Shown here: positions 42,902-50,789 of the stretch, in pieces
Numbering within the stretch: position 1 is the stretch's first letter
How the letters are laid out: the number at the start of each line of letters is the position of its first letter
Source: Bacteroidales bacterium
Lineage (GTDB): Bacteria > Bacteroidota > Bacteroidia > Bacteroidales > P3
Length of the DNA: 50,789 bases
NCBI GenBank assembly: GCA_009777915.1
Contig: WRKV01000003.1
Coordinates: 1 to 50,789 of the forward strand
Reading direction: 5' to 3'
Translations under genes and position numbers: made by a program
The notes under the pieces: model-generated
The model's database searches: none
What the model was told of the DNA's origin: nothing
What the model saw: the letters and a program-made list of their open reading frames with translations, nothing else

Positions 42902-44937
42902 TCGGCAGGTTTTTTTTCTGCATCAGCAGGTCGTGGTCCGAAAATCTGCTCCAAATCATCTCTGAAAAGGACTTCACGTTTCATCAATGTATCGGCTAAA
43001 ACATCTAATTTTTCACGGTTTTGAATCAAAATTTCTTTGGCTTTTTCATAAGCGGATTCGATTAAATCGTGAACTTCTTTATCAATAACTTCCGCTGTTT
43101 TTTCGCTGTAAGGCTTGCCAAACATGATGTCTTGTGCACCTTGAGAATCGTAATAACTGAGGTTTCCGATTTTTTCATTCATACCGAAATACGCCACCAT
43201 CGCATAGGCTTGTTTGGTAACTTTTTCCAAATCATTCATTGCTCCGGTCGAAATTTTCCCGAATGCAACCGCCTCTGCTGCACGTCCACCAAGGGTTGCC
43301 ATCATTTCATCAAACATTTGTTCACGCGTAGTAATTTGTCGTTCTTCGGGCAAATACCACGCTGCTCCAAGCGATCGTCCGCGAGGAACAATCGTTACTT
43401 TAATCAACGGGTGTGCGTATTTCAGCAACCAACTCACTGATGCATGACCGGCTTCGTGATAGGCAATTGTTTTCTTTTCTTCCGGAGAAATAAATTTACT
43501 GCGACGTTCCAAACCGCCTACAATTCGGTCGATTGCATCTAAAAAATCTTGTTTGTCGACTTCTTTTTTTCCGTTTCTTGCAGCAATCAAAGCCGATTCG
43601 TTACACACGTTTGCGATGTCCGCACCCGAAAATCCGGGAGTTTGTTTCGCCAAAAATTCGATGTCTAATTCCGGCGATTTTTTGATATTTCTCAAATGCA
43701 CATTGAAAATTGCTTTGCGTTCTTCGAGTTCCGGAAGTTCTACGTGAATCTCTCTATCGAAACGACCTGCACGCATGAGTGCCTTATCTAAAATATCCGC
43801 TCGGTTGGTCGCAGCAAGAATAATCACACCGCTATTTGTACCAAAACCGTCCATTTCTGTCAGAAGTTGGTTGAGTGTATTTTCACGTTCGTCGTTGCCT
43901 CCGGTGAATACGTTTTTTCCGCGTGCACGCCCGATTGCGTCAATCTCATCAATAAAAATAATGCACGGTGCTTTTTCTTTCGCATTTTTGAACAAATCTC
44001 GAACACGCGACGCCCCTACACCCACAAACATTTCTACAAAATCCGAACCCGAAATCGAAAAAAACGGAACTTTTGCTTCACCTGCAACAGCCTTTGCCAG
44101 CAAGGTTTTTCCTGTTCCCGGAGGACCAACAAGCAACGCACCTTTCGGAATTTTTCCACCCAAATCGGTGTATTTTTTCGGATTTTTCAAAAAGTCTACA
44201 ATTTCCATCACTTCCACTTTCGCTTCAGCCAATCCTGCCACATCGTTGAACGTGATTTGTCCACCGTTTTTCCCATCAAAAAGTTGTGCTTTCGATTTTC
44301 CAAAACTGAAAATTCCCCCCATTCCCGCACCGGCACCGCCGGGGACACCCATGCCTGCTCCCATCATTCGACTGAATATGATGAACAACATCACGATAAT
44401 AAACAAGGGCCACAAAAACCCTAATCCTTCAAAAAAACCACGACGAGTTTCGGGAATTGGCTCAATTTTCGGACGAGGCACAAAATTTTCCAATTCCTCC
44501 GGTGTCAAACGAGATTTTTCGAATTCATCGGCATTCGTTTGTGCTTGACGAACATCGTTTTGAAATTGATCTAACGTTAGAAATTTGAATACAAAAAATT
44601 TCGGTTTTCTCAAATCTTCTGTTCGCAAACGTCCGTAGTTTAACGTATCGTTTTCAATGCGATTTCGTTTGATAAAAACTTCGGCTAATTCCTTGTTTAC
44701 AACGACAACTCTCTCCACATCTCGGCGTTCGAGCATACCTTGTAATTCGTTCCAAGTGATATCAAAAGACCTTGCTTCCCACTGATTTCCGAATATATTT
44801 AGCCCTAAAATCGCAGCAATAATAATCGCATAAATCCAATTGAAATTAAATTTTGGCTTGTTTTGTGGCAGATTTCTTTGCTGTTGGTTTCGCTGCTGAT
44901 TTCGCTGCTGATTTGGGTGATGTTGATTTTCGTTCAT
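42898..44937 (-). CDS. ftsH: ATP-dependent zinc metalloprotease FtsH
   Basis: 679 residues; hexameric membrane-anchored AAA+ protease for quality control of membrane and regulatory proteins. A short Gln/Asn-rich N-terminal tail (about 1-30) precedes transmembrane helix 1 ([16 protein letters not shown]); the second helix is at [19 protein letters not shown] (about 180). AAA core: Walker [15 protein letters not shown], Walker [14 protein letters not shown] and SRH with [20 protein letters not shown]. The zinc site is HEAGH. ATG 44937 is needed because the next ATG lies after the first helix. The first 92 bp overlap the 3' end of rsfS in another frame. Confidence 0.96.
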   Translation of the reverse strand: MNENQHHPNQQRNQQRNQQQRNLPQNKPKFNFNWIYAIIIAAILGLNIFGNQWEARSFDITWNELQGMLERRDVERVVVVNKELAEVFIKRNRIENDTLNYGRLRTEDLRKPKFFVFKFLTLDQFQNDVRQAQTNADEFEKSRLTPEELENFVPRPKIEPIPETRRGFFEGLGFLWPLFIIVMLFIIFSRMMGAGMGVPGGAGAGMGGIFSFGKSKAQLFDGKNGGQITFNDVAGLAEAKVEVMEIVDFLKNPKKYTDLGGKIPKGALLVGPPGTGKTLLAKAVAGEAKVPFFSISGSDFVEMFVGVGASRVRDLFKNAKEKAPCIIFIDEIDAIGRARGKNVFTGGNDERENTLNQLLTEMDGFGTNSGVIILAATNRADILDKALMRAGRFDREIHVELPELEERKAIFNVHLRNIKKSPELDIEFLAKQTPGFSGADIANVCNESALIAARNGKKEVDKQDFLDAIDRIVGGLERRSKFISPEEKKTIAYHEAGHASVSWLLKYAHPLIKVTIVPRGRSLGAAWYLPEERQITTREQMFDEMMATLGGRAAEAVAFGKISTGAMNDLEKVTKQAYAMVAYFGMNEKIGNLSYYDSQGAQDIMFGKPYSEKTAEVIDKEVHDLIESAYEKAKEILIQNREKLDVLADTLMKREVLFRDDLEQIFGPRPADAEKKPAE

Positions 44938-45445
44938 TGCTTTTGGCTACTTTTTTCATGGTTTCTTTCTTGGGCGAAACATTTTTCGTCCCTTTATTAG
45001 TTTTCTTTGCTATCTCTTTCTTGATGGATGCTTTGGTTGTGGGTTCTTTTTTCACAGATTTTTTCACGGGAATTTCCTCAACGATGGGTGTGATAACAGC
45101 ATCTGCCCAAAGATTTTCGAGTTGATAATGTTCTCTAATTTCTTGTTGAAAAATATGAACGACCACATCTAAATAGTCTAACAAAATCCATTCCGAATTC
45201 TGAAAACCCTCTGCATGTGCGGGATTCATGTGAAGTATGGTTTTCACTTTTCGACGAACTTCTTCTGCAATTGCATTGACTTGTATCGTCGAATTTCCGT
45301 GTGTAATCACGAAGTAATCGAAGTTTGCACCTTTGATCTCGGAAAGATCAAGCAATAAAATGTTTTCCGCTTTTTTTTCGTGCATTGCATCGAAAATCGT
45401 GTCCAATAGGAGTTTCGTGGAATTTCGAAGTTTGGATTTTGCCAT
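44846..45445 (-). CDS. rsfS: Ribosomal silencing factor RsfS with a basic C-terminal tail
   Basis: 199 residues from ATG 45445 (MAKSKLRNSTKLLLDTIFDAM). The RsfS/Iojap core (about 1-120) has the typical LLLDLSEIKGANFDYFVITHGNSTIQVNAIAEEVRRK and EWILLDYLDVVVHIFQQEIREHYQLENLWADA. It binds uL14 on the 50S subunit and prevents subunit joining under starvation. Then comes a non-conserved tail of about 80 residues that is almost only Lys, Ala, Ser and Thr. The last 92 bp of the gene also encode the Gln/Asn-rich start of FtsH in another frame. First gene of the ten-gene leftward run. Confidence 0.9.
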   Translation of the reverse strand: MAKSKLRNSTKLLLDTIFDAMHEKKAENILLLDLSEIKGANFDYFVITHGNSTIQVNAIAEEVRRKVKTILHMNPAHAEGFQNSEWILLDYLDVVVHIFQQEIREHYQLENLWADAVITPIVEEIPVKKSVKKEPTTKASIKKEIAKKTNKGTKNVSPKKETMKKVAKSNERKSTSPKSAAKSAAKPTAKKSATKQAKI

Positions 45446-45464
45446 AAGGATAGATTTTGCTTTG

Positions 45465-45472
45465 CAAAGATA
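45465..45472 (-). promoter_or_regulatory. Promoter -7 box for the rsfS-ftsH run
   Basis: TATCTTTG on the minus strand, 20 bp upstream of the rsfS ATG. With the cdd box at 45485 it forms a 13-bp inverted repeat (45461-45473 and 45484-45496). Confidence 0.65.
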
Positions 45473-45484
45473 CGAATTTTTTTG

Positions 45485-45492
45485 TATCTTTG
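45485..45492 (+). promoter_or_regulatory. Promoter -7 box for cdd
   Basis: TATCTTTG, with the ATG of cdd 83 bp downstream. Its expected -33 region falls on the opposing promoter's box. Confidence 0.6.
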
Positions 45493-45575
45493 CAAAAAAA
45501 TTCAATCAGTGAGCAAAAATAAACGTATTTATTTTTCTAACGAGAAAATTTTCAATTTATTAAATATCTGTAGTT

Positions 45576-46052
45576 ATGAAACAAGACATTACAATTTCCT
45601 ACGATGTTTTTGATCGTTTGGAAGACTTATCTCCCGAAGACCAAAAACTCCTGGAAGCCGCAACTAAAGCAGCAAAGGACGCTTATGCTCCTTATTCTAA
45701 ATTCCATGTTGGTGCTGCTGTTTTGACCGACAATGGCAACATTATTGTTGGAAATAATCAAGAAAATTTGGCTTATCCATCAGGGCTTTGTGCTGAACGT
45801 GTTGCCGTTTTTTCGACTTCGGCTTTGTATCCGAATCAAAAAATAATGGCGATTGCAATTACCGCCTTTTCGGAACAGTTTGTTACGGACAAACCTGTTT
45901 CGCCTTGCGGGGCTTGTCGACAAGTCTTGATCGAATACGAAATCCGCGACAATCAGCCTATTCGCTGTATTTTACGAGGATCAACAGGACAGATTTTTGT
46001 GTTCAAAAGCATACACGACTTGTTACCGTTGCAAGGAAATTTTTTAGGGTAA
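45576..46052 (+). CDS. cdd: Cytidine deaminase
   Basis: 158 residues; hydrolyses cytidine and deoxycytidine to uridine forms for pyrimidine salvage; cytoplasmic. Zinc site motifs: CAERVAVFS with the catalytic glutamate and PCGACRQVLIEY with the two other cysteines. Also FHVGAAVLTDNGNIIVGNNQENLAYPSG. Complete by length. Monocistronic promoter at 45485; prmC follows 22 bp later and may be read together. Confidence 0.95.
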   Translation: MKQDITISYDVFDRLEDLSPEDQKLLEAATKAAKDAYAPYSKFHVGAAVLTDNGNIIVGNNQENLAYPSGLCAERVAVFSTSALYPNQKIMAIAITAFSEQFVTDKPVSPCGACRQVLIEYEIRDNQPIRCILRGSTGQIFVFKSIHDLLPLQGNFLG

Positions 46053-46074
46053 AATTCAATCCTATTTTTCCAAA

Positions 46075-46929
46075 ATGAAAATCAAAACAAATGCTCTCAA
46101 ATCTGTTCGTGATTTTTTCGATGAAGAATTGAAAAATCTGTATTCATCGGAAGAAATTCGATATTATTTTTACCGATGTTGTGAACATTTTTTGAATATG
46201 CCCAAAATAGAAGTTATTGAAAATCCTGATTTTCGTATCAGCGAAAGCGAAATGTTGAATTTTAATTTTGCTGTAAAAGATTTGAAAAAACAAAAACCGA
46301 TTCAATATATTTTGGGAAGTTGTGATTTTTTGGGATTGTCGCTGTATGTTTCGCCGGATGTCTTGATTCCACGTCCGGAAACTGAGGAATTGGTGCACAA
46401 AATTATCCGGCAAAATCAAAATTTTTCAGGCGAACTTTTAGATATTTGTTGCGGTAGCGGATGTATCGCGTTGGCACTGAAAAACGAATTTAATAACGCT
46501 CTTGTTCAAGGTTTTGACAGTTCTGAATTTGCCATTGAAGTCGCAAGAAAAAATGCCGAAAAACATTTATTGAATGTCAATTTTTTTACTGCTGATATTT
46601 TCAAGCATAACACCGAACAATGTTTTGATCTGATCGTTAGCAATCCGCCATACGTTCTGCAATCCGAAAAGTCGGAAATGCAAGCAAATGTGTTGCATTA
46701 CGAACCTCACAAGGCATTATTTGTAGATGATGAATCTCCGTTAATTTTCTACACGGCAATCGTTGATTTTGCGAAAAAACATTTGAATCCCAATGGAAAA
46801 TTGTATGTTGAAATCAATGAAAAATTTGGACGTGAAGTTGCAAAATTGTTGGAAAATCAAGGTTTTTTGCATGTTGAAGTAGAACAAGATTTCAGAAAAA
46901 AAGATAGATTTGTGTATGGAACCTTGTAA
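46075..46929 (+). CDS. prmC: Peptide chain release factor N5-glutamine methyltransferase
   Basis: 284 residues; methylates the glutamine of the GGQ motif of RF1 and RF2. Helical N-terminal domain, then the motif-rich domain with PRPETEELVHK, SAM-binding LLDICCGSGCIALAL, and the NPPY motif in LIVSNPPYVLQSEKSEM that positions the glutamine. Complete by length. Its end overlaps the start of truA by about 14 bp. Confidence 0.93.
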   Translation: MKIKTNALKSVRDFFDEELKNLYSSEEIRYYFYRCCEHFLNMPKIEVIENPDFRISESEMLNFNFAVKDLKKQKPIQYILGSCDFLGLSLYVSPDVLIPRPETEELVHKIIRQNQNFSGELLDICCGSGCIALALKNEFNNALVQGFDSSEFAIEVARKNAEKHLLNVNFFTADIFKHNTEQCFDLIVSNPPYVLQSEKSEMQANVLHYEPHKALFVDDESPLIFYTAIVDFAKKHLNPNGKLYVEINEKFGREVAKLLENQGFLHVEVEQDFRKKDRFVYGTL

Positions 46930-47671
46930 TTTTTCATATCGTTATTTTGTTGAATTAGCCTACAATGGCTCACCATTTTGTGGTTGGCAAATTCAAAGTA
47001 ATGCGGTTACCGTTCAAGGTACGTTGAAAGAGGCGTTTTCCCGTATTATGCGAGAACCCGTTTCCCTCAAAGGTTGCGGGCGTACGGATACAGGTGTTCA
47101 CGCGAAAAAATATGTCGCACATTTCGATAGTGAAATTTTTTTGAACGAACAAGATTGTCAAGATTTATGTCGAAAATTAAATTCATATTTACGAGAATCG
47201 ATTGCGGTTTACAAAATTTATCAAGTCGCAAATAATTTACATGCGAGATTTTCAGCGATTTCGAGAACGTATGAGTATGTTATTTCTCTTGAAAAAAATC
47301 CTCTCACATTTGATTTTTCCTATCCGTTGTACGATAATTTAGACGTCAATCAAATGAACGAGGCTTGTAAAATTTTGCACGAATATACCGATTTTACTTG
47401 CTTTTCGAAATCACACACGCAAACCAAAACAAACTTTTGCACCATTCAAAAAGCCATTTGGAAACGAGAAAAAAACACATTAATTTTCACGATTCAAGCC
47501 AATCGTTTTTTACGAAACATGGTTCGAGCCATTGTCGGCACCATGATTGAAGTTGGGCAACACAAGATTTCGTTAGACGATTTTCGACGAATTATTGAAA
47601 ATAAAAATCGCAGTGAGGCAGGATTATCGGTACCTGCAAAGGGATTATTTTTGATCAATGTGGTGTATTAA
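46916..47671 (+). CDS. truA: tRNA pseudouridine(38-40) synthase
   Basis: 251 residues from ATG 46916 (MEPCNFSYRYFVELAYNGSPFCGWQIQ); an ATG two codons earlier is also in frame. The catalytic aspartate sits in KGCGRTDTGVHA. Also RFLRNMVRAIVGTMIEVG and the ending AGLSVPAKGLFLINV, which are family landmarks. Converts U38-40 in the anticodon arm of tRNAs to pseudouridine. It overlaps prmC and converges on the yicC-like gene without a gap (stop at 47671, next gene at 47672). Confidence 0.93.
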   Translation: MEPCNFSYRYFVELAYNGSPFCGWQIQSNAVTVQGTLKEAFSRIMREPVSLKGCGRTDTGVHAKKYVAHFDSEIFLNEQDCQDLCRKLNSYLRESIAVYKIYQVANNLHARFSAISRTYEYVISLEKNPLTFDFSYPLYDNLDVNQMNEACKILHEYTDFTCFSKSHTQTKTNFCTIQKAIWKREKNTLIFTIQANRFLRNMVRAIVGTMIEVGQHKISLDDFRRIIENKNRSEAGLSVPAKGLFLINVVY

Positions 47672-48538
47672 TTACAACACATTCCCTAATTGTTCCTTGA
47701 TTTTTTCCAATTCATCTTTCATTTCAACAACGATTTTTTGAATATCTACATCATTCGCTTTGGAGCCGATTGTATTGATTTCTCTACCTAATTCTTGGGT
47801 TACAAAACCTAATTTTTTTCCTGCGGATTCCTCGTTGAGTGTGTCTAAAAAATATGTGCAATGTTTTTTCAAACGCACTTTTTCCTCAGTAATATCAATC
47901 TTTTCGAGATAGTAGAACACTTCCTGTTCAAAACGATTTGCATCAACAAGAGAAGATTCCATCCATTTTTCGAAATTGGTTTTCATACGATCTTTTATCG
48001 CTGAAATACGCGATTTTTCAAATGTTTCAACCTTTTTCAGTAACGCTTGAATAGTTTCGATACGCGTTCTAAAATCATTCTCTAAAATTTGTCCTTCGTG
48101 CAAGCGAAATTCGTCAAATTTAGCGATAGACATCGTTATGACATTCAACACAGCATGCCATGTTTTTTCGTCGATTTCGTCTGTTTCAGTATTCAACACA
48201 TCGGGCATTTTCATGGCGATTCTCAACAAATCGGATTGCAAATTTTGCTGTTCGGAAATCTCTTTTAATTCGGAAATATATTGTCCTAAAATCGATCGGT
48301 TAATTGTTGAAGAGCCTGTTTTCAGGTCTGTCTCAAATGTCAGTATTCCCTCTGCTTTTCCGCGTTGCAACAAGGGAGAGAGTACAGTTCTTAATTCTAA
48401 TTCTTTTTCTCGAAATTGATTGGGTATTTTCAATGTCAAGTCGAGTTGTTTTGAGTTTAGAGATTTGATTTCAAACGTTATTTTTTGATTGTTTAGTTCT
48501 TCGGTGTGTTTCCCGAACCCGGTCATAGATTTAATCAT
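47672..48538 (-). CDS. YicC/YloC family endoribonuclease
   Basis: 288 residues from ATG 48538 (MIKSMTGFGKHTEELNNQKITFEIKSLNSKQLDL, the family hallmark). The C-terminal DUF1732 part contains RLKKHCTYFLDTLNEESAGKKLGFVTQELGREINTIGSKANDVDI, which carries the acidic residues of the active site. YicC-type proteins cleave structured RNA and are linked to mRNA and sRNA turnover. The frame stays open upstream to 48634, but that part crosses the -7 box at 48556-48563, so I choose 48538. In many relatives gmk follows; here it does not. Confidence 0.9.
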   Translation of the reverse strand: MIKSMTGFGKHTEELNNQKITFEIKSLNSKQLDLTLKIPNQFREKELELRTVLSPLLQRGKAEGILTFETDLKTGSSTINRSILGQYISELKEISEQQNLQSDLLRIAMKMPDVLNTETDEIDEKTWHAVLNVITMSIAKFDEFRLHEGQILENDFRTRIETIQALLKKVETFEKSRISAIKDRMKTNFEKWMESSLVDANRFEQEVFYYLEKIDITEEKVRLKKHCTYFLDTLNEESAGKKLGFVTQELGREINTIGSKANDVDIQKIVVEMKDELEKIKEQLGNVL

Positions 48539-48555
48539 AAAAAGTATTTTTTTTG

Positions 48556-48563
48556 CAAAGATA
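48556..48563 (-). promoter_or_regulatory. Promoter -7 box for the yicC-like gene
   Basis: TATCTTTG on the minus strand, 18 bp upstream of the ATG at 48538. Divergent from the box at 48606. Confidence 0.65.
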
Positions 48564-48605
48564 CGATTTTTTTGTGAAAAAACCTTGCATATCATATTTT
48601 TTTCG

Positions 48606-48613
48606 TATCTTTG
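48606..48613 (+). promoter_or_regulatory. Promoter -7 box for the structured RNA / FISUMP gene
   Basis: TATCTTTG, followed about 75 nt later by the rod-shaped RNA and at 48783 by a terminator. Confidence 0.65.
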
Positions 48614-48619
48614 CAAAAC

Positions 48620-48808
48620 AAAAACCCAAACCATGAAATAAACGGAAATATAAGTAAAAATAGCGTTTGCTAATTCTTGTTTGTCGGAAACTCGACACTT
48701 CCAAATAACTACGAGATAAGTGCAACGCCTGTAGAACGGGCTTGCTTTATTTGTAGTTATGGGCAGTCGAGTGCCTCGATAAACGGATTTGTCAAGTCCG
48801 TTTTTTTT
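48620..48808 (+). ncRNA. Structured small RNA with its own terminator (6S-like shape)
   Basis: From the promoter at 48606 to the terminator the transcript would be about 190 nt. It folds into one rod: ACTCGAC/GTCGAGT (48690-48696 with 48766-48772), an internal loop, ATAACTAC/GTAGTTAT (48705-48712 with 48753-48760), another bubble, GCAA/TTGC and a terminal GCC/GGC hairpin. Size and shape fit 6S RNA, the RNA polymerase decoy, which in Bacteroidales was first described under another name. It could instead be an attenuating leader of the FISUMP gene 51 bp further on. No coding frame of note is inside. Confidence 0.5.
48783..48808 (+). terminator. Terminator at the end of the structured RNA
   Basis: ACGGATTT-GTC-AAGTCCGT (8 pairs, one G-T) followed by eight T. 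The sequence AAGTCCG, T-run, ATTGC recurs downstream of the rod at 26780-26893. Confidence 0.8.
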
Positions 48809-48816
48809 ATTGCCCT

Positions 48817-48855
48817 AAATCATAAAACATAAATCATAAAACATAAACCATAAAT
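48817..48855. repeat. AT-rich tandem repeat (AAATCATAAAACAT units)
   Basis: About 2.5 copies of a 14-bp unit directly before the ATG of the FISUMP gene at 48860, in the ribosome-binding region. The same class of repeat as 13990-14035. Confidence 0.7.
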
Positions 48856-48859
48856 ACCT

Positions 48860-50461
48860 ATGAAAAAAATCACCCTAATCTTAATCCTTATCGCAAGTTT
48901 TGGAACCCAAAGTTTTGCGTATTGTCCTATTCCGCAATGGTGCCCATCAGCCCCCTTGCATCAGACTCTCTGCCCGGGCGAGTCGATAGAGGATATCGAA
49001 TTTCCATCGGTAATCGGAAAAACCCTTGTCATCACTTGGTGGACAGATGGCACACGCATCCATTCTTTTGAAGATCCTCCTCCCGGCATCACGGTTTCCG
49101 GCGACGCCTTAAATCCGCTCGGCGACCGAGAATACGCATGGCCTGTTTCTATTAAAGGTTCACCCACAACTCCCGGCACGCATCATTACACTGTGAGCAA
49201 TACTTGTGGTGTGGAGTTACTACACGGTAGCATCACTCTGGCACCACCAACTCCCGCAACACCCGGAACCATCACGTTTAGCCCTACTTCGGTTTGTATA
49301 GGTGGCGCATTTACAGCATCTGTCAGTGCTGTAAGTGGGGCTGATTTTTATACATGGACTACGCCTGCGAATATGACCGATGACGGTAGTACGACTACGT
49401 CTTTGAGTGTTACTAATGCAGGCACCACAGCGGGTAGTCTCCCTGTTTCGGTAACGGCGACTAATTCTTGCGGAACAAGTTCGCCAAGTACGGCGAATAT
49501 CACCGTTCACGCCACTTTCGCTGCCGGAACCATCGCATCAACAGGGCAAACCCTCATTGCAGGACAAGCCTTTACCACAATAGGTAGCACTACCAATGCA
49601 AGCGGAGGAGGACCCAGCATCGAATACCAATGGCTCAATGGAGGAACTGTCATAGCAAATTCCAACAGTGCCACCTTCACACCCACCACTGCCACCGGTG
49701 CAGGAACCTACACCCGACAAGCCCGAAACACAGGAACCGGTGCCTGCCAAACTTCGTGGGTAACCTCATCAGGATCGTGGATCGTTGTCGTGATTCCCGC
49801 TTGTCCCGGCACACCGGGCGACTTGTCGCTATGCACAGGGGTTAACGATGTTCCTACTATCGGCACGGTGAGTTGGGGCGGAAATACCAATATAGAGACA
49901 AACACTCGCACAATTTCCGGCAACGGGATTACTCAGCAATGGTCGGGTGCTGTAGCCACCACCACATGTAGCACTCGAACAACATTCACCTTTGATACTA
50001 TAGCAACCTCTTGTCGTAATCCCATCAATGGTTTTAATGGTCATTACTTCAGTTTCTGTTTTGTGATACGTTATGCTGCCATGCTTTGTCCTTCGCCTTG
50101 GCGTGTGCCCACTTGTCAGGATTTTGCGAATTTGGATGTTGCTTTGGGAGGTACAGGTATTAACCGTGCAGGTACATCTGGCACAGTGAACGGAGTGACT
50201 ATTGAGAATCAGGTTGGTTGGTATATCGGCAATGCCGGATCGGGCGATCTCGCTGTGAACAACGGCGGAATTTGGGGAGGCACTCGCTTTACTGCACGTG
50301 CGGGACAGGACACGGCTGGTCTTTCGTACTATTGGTCATCAAGTCAGTTCAGTAGTACGAATGCGATTATACTGCACTTGGGGGATCGTATCCTCTACCC
50401 AGTGTACGAGCACATTAAGGAGAACGGCTTTGCGTTGCGGTGTGTGCGGGATGTACCATAG
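48860..50461 (+). CDS. Secreted protein with Ig/PKD-like domains and one C-terminal FISUMP module
   Basis: 533 residues with signal peptide (MKKITLILILIASFGTQSFA). A cysteine-rich start (YCPIPQWCPSAP) is followed by two or three Ig/PKD-like domains rich in Thr/Ser/Gly (PTSVCIGGAFTASVSAVSGADFYTW...; a second unit ends AGTYTRQARNTGTGACQT). The last ~200 residues form one FISUMP module: TISGNGITQQWSGAV, TSCRNPINGFNGHYFSFCFVIRYAAMLCPSPWRVPTCQDFANLDVALGG, then YYWSSSQ and ENGFALRCVRDVP. It is most like the fourth module of the giant protein (compare GTSGTVNGVTIENQV with GTSGTLNGVTIANQV). No T9SS C-terminal signal is visible, so its export beyond the periplasm is uncertain. Composition is richer in G and C than the neighbours. 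Confidence 0.85.
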   Translation: MKKITLILILIASFGTQSFAYCPIPQWCPSAPLHQTLCPGESIEDIEFPSVIGKTLVITWWTDGTRIHSFEDPPPGITVSGDALNPLGDREYAWPVSIKGSPTTPGTHHYTVSNTCGVELLHGSITLAPPTPATPGTITFSPTSVCIGGAFTASVSAVSGADFYTWTTPANMTDDGSTTTSLSVTNAGTTAGSLPVSVTATNSCGTSSPSTANITVHATFAAGTIASTGQTLIAGQAFTTIGSTTNASGGGPSIEYQWLNGGTVIANSNSATFTPTTATGAGTYTRQARNTGTGACQTSWVTSSGSWIVVVIPACPGTPGDLSLCTGVNDVPTIGTVSWGGNTNIETNTRTISGNGITQQWSGAVATTTCSTRTTFTFDTIATSCRNPINGFNGHYFSFCFVIRYAAMLCPSPWRVPTCQDFANLDVALGGTGINRAGTSGTVNGVTIENQVGWYIGNAGSGDLAVNNGGIWGGTRFTARAGQDTAGLSYYWSSSQFSSTNAIILHLGDRILYPVYEHIKENGFALRCVRDVP

Positions 50462-50472
50462 TGAATAGTGAT

Positions 50473-50504
50473 TTGTAAGGGCGAGGCATGCCTCGCCCCT
50501 ACAA
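50473..50504. repeat. REP-like palindrome after the FISUMP gene
   Basis: TTGTAAGGGCGAGGCA with its near-exact reverse complement (one mismatch), starting 12 bp after the FISUMP stop codon. It may double as a transcript-end hairpin. Confidence 0.8.
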
Positions 50505-50523
50505 ATTCGGCACGGTCAATCGC

Positions 50524-50572
50524 CGGGAGATGTCTCCACTTCGCACGCTTTGCGTGCTCCGGTCGACATGAC
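50524..50572. repeat. Dispersed intergenic repeat, copy 2
   Basis: GGGAGATGTCTCCAC ... GGTCGACATGAC, with an inner palindrome GCACGC-TTT-GCGTGC. Inverted relative to the copy at 3186-3226. Confidence 0.6.
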
Positions 50573-50616
50573 GAGGAAATTTTTTCAAAAAATTTGGTCA
50601 ATTCGGAATTTTTTTG

Positions 50617-50624
50617 TAACTTTG
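50617..50624 (+). promoter_or_regulatory. Possible promoter -7 box, no gene seen downstream
   Basis: TAACTTTG with a TTGG-type element about 25 bp upstream. Downstream lie the small hairpin CCAAATT-G-AATTTGG (about 50630-50644) and the hairpin at 50650-50705, but no plus-strand gene; a small RNA is possible. Confidence 0.3.
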
Positions 50625-50649
50625 CAACACCAAATTGAATTTGGCACAA

Positions 50650-50705
50650 AAAAGCCGTTAAGAAGAGGACATAAAAAGCCTTATGCGTAAACTTGACGGC
50701 TTCTT
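50650..50705 (-). terminator. Hairpin after the partial leftward gene
   Basis: AAGCCGT...ACGGCTT stem with a loop of about 40 bases that itself contains AAGGCTTTTTA. On the minus strand it is followed by a T run, so it may terminate the gene ending at 50706. On the plus strand the stem is followed by CTTTTATTT, so it could work both ways. Confidence 0.5.
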
Positions 50706-50789
50706 TTATTTCCAAACATTGACCTCCATACTGTAGTGGAATTTGCCGTTGTTCGTCATTCGAATTATGAGGTGAATATACTCAATTTT
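50706..50789 (-). CDS. Unidentified protein, C-terminal end only (cut by window edge)
   Basis: An open frame enters from the right edge and ends with TAA at 50706-50708. Its last 27 residues include IRMTNNGKFHYSMEVNVWK. The frame is followed by a hairpin with a T run, which supports it as a real gene end. No family is recognisable from so few residues. Confidence 0.45.
   Translation of the reverse strand, partial: KIEYIHLIIRMTNNGKFHYSMEVNVWK

Overview
The window looks like chromosomal DNA of a Bacteroidota bacterium, most likely of the order Bacteroidales. Reasons: promoter -7 boxes of the form TAnnTTTG (mostly TATCTTTG or TACCTTTG) precede nearly every transcription unit; there are type IX secretion (T9SS) cargo proteins with type B C-terminal domains and a PorP/SprF-family protein; there is an S46 dipeptidyl-peptidase; and the gene orders rsfS-ftsH-LUD-cdsA and rimP-nusA-infB are typical of the phylum. 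Most of the window is AT-rich housekeeping DNA. The surface-protein genes are visibly richer in G and C.

Layout. 1-2430: start of a Pif1-like helicase (cut by the window edge) and, divergently, an acyl-CoA dehydrogenase whose N-terminus is split by an apparent single-base frameshift. 2521-6160: a LolD/MacB-type ATPase and a large FtsX-family permease. 6146-9389: a two-gene operon of a GDP-mannose pyrophosphorylase-like enzyme and an S46 peptidase. 9499-12932: rmlA-like nucleotidyltransferase, polyprenyl synthase and S41 peptidase. 12949-13806: ferredoxin-nitroreductase fusion. 13807-15104: repeat-rich island with a REP-associated tyrosine transposase (RAYT), REP-like palindromes and the broken 3' end of a FISUMP gene. 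15105-26684: an operon, read leftward, of a SprB-repeat protein with a T9SS type B signal, a PorP/SprF protein and a 3151-residue protein carrying five FISUMP modules and at least six Ig-like modules. 27106-32895: DUF2461 protein, tRNA-Leu(UAA), rimP-nusA-infB. 32938-36304: a second T9SS cargo protein and two lipoproteins. 36306-45445: a ten-gene leftward run, rsfS-ftsH-LUD-cdsA-kdsC-tsaD-ddl-CDF transporter-HsdR_N protein-acyltransferase. 45576-48538: cdd, prmC, truA and a YicC-family gene. 48606-50461: a structured RNA with a terminator, then a 533-residue FISUMP protein. 50462-50789: a REP palindrome, a dispersed repeat, a hairpin and the end of an unidentified leftward gene.

The most interesting material is the linkage between the FISUMP surface-protein genes and other elements. 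Both FISUMP loci are preceded by a rod-shaped structured RNA, and the two RNAs share a near-identical 3' tail (AAGTCCG, T-run, ATTGC). All three FISUMP 3' ends in the window (one of them only a remnant fused to the RAYT gene) run into REP-like palindromes, and two share the same short 3' flank. This suggests that FISUMP genes and REP/RAYT elements have moved or recombined together. All functional statements rest on reading motifs by eye; no database search was possible.
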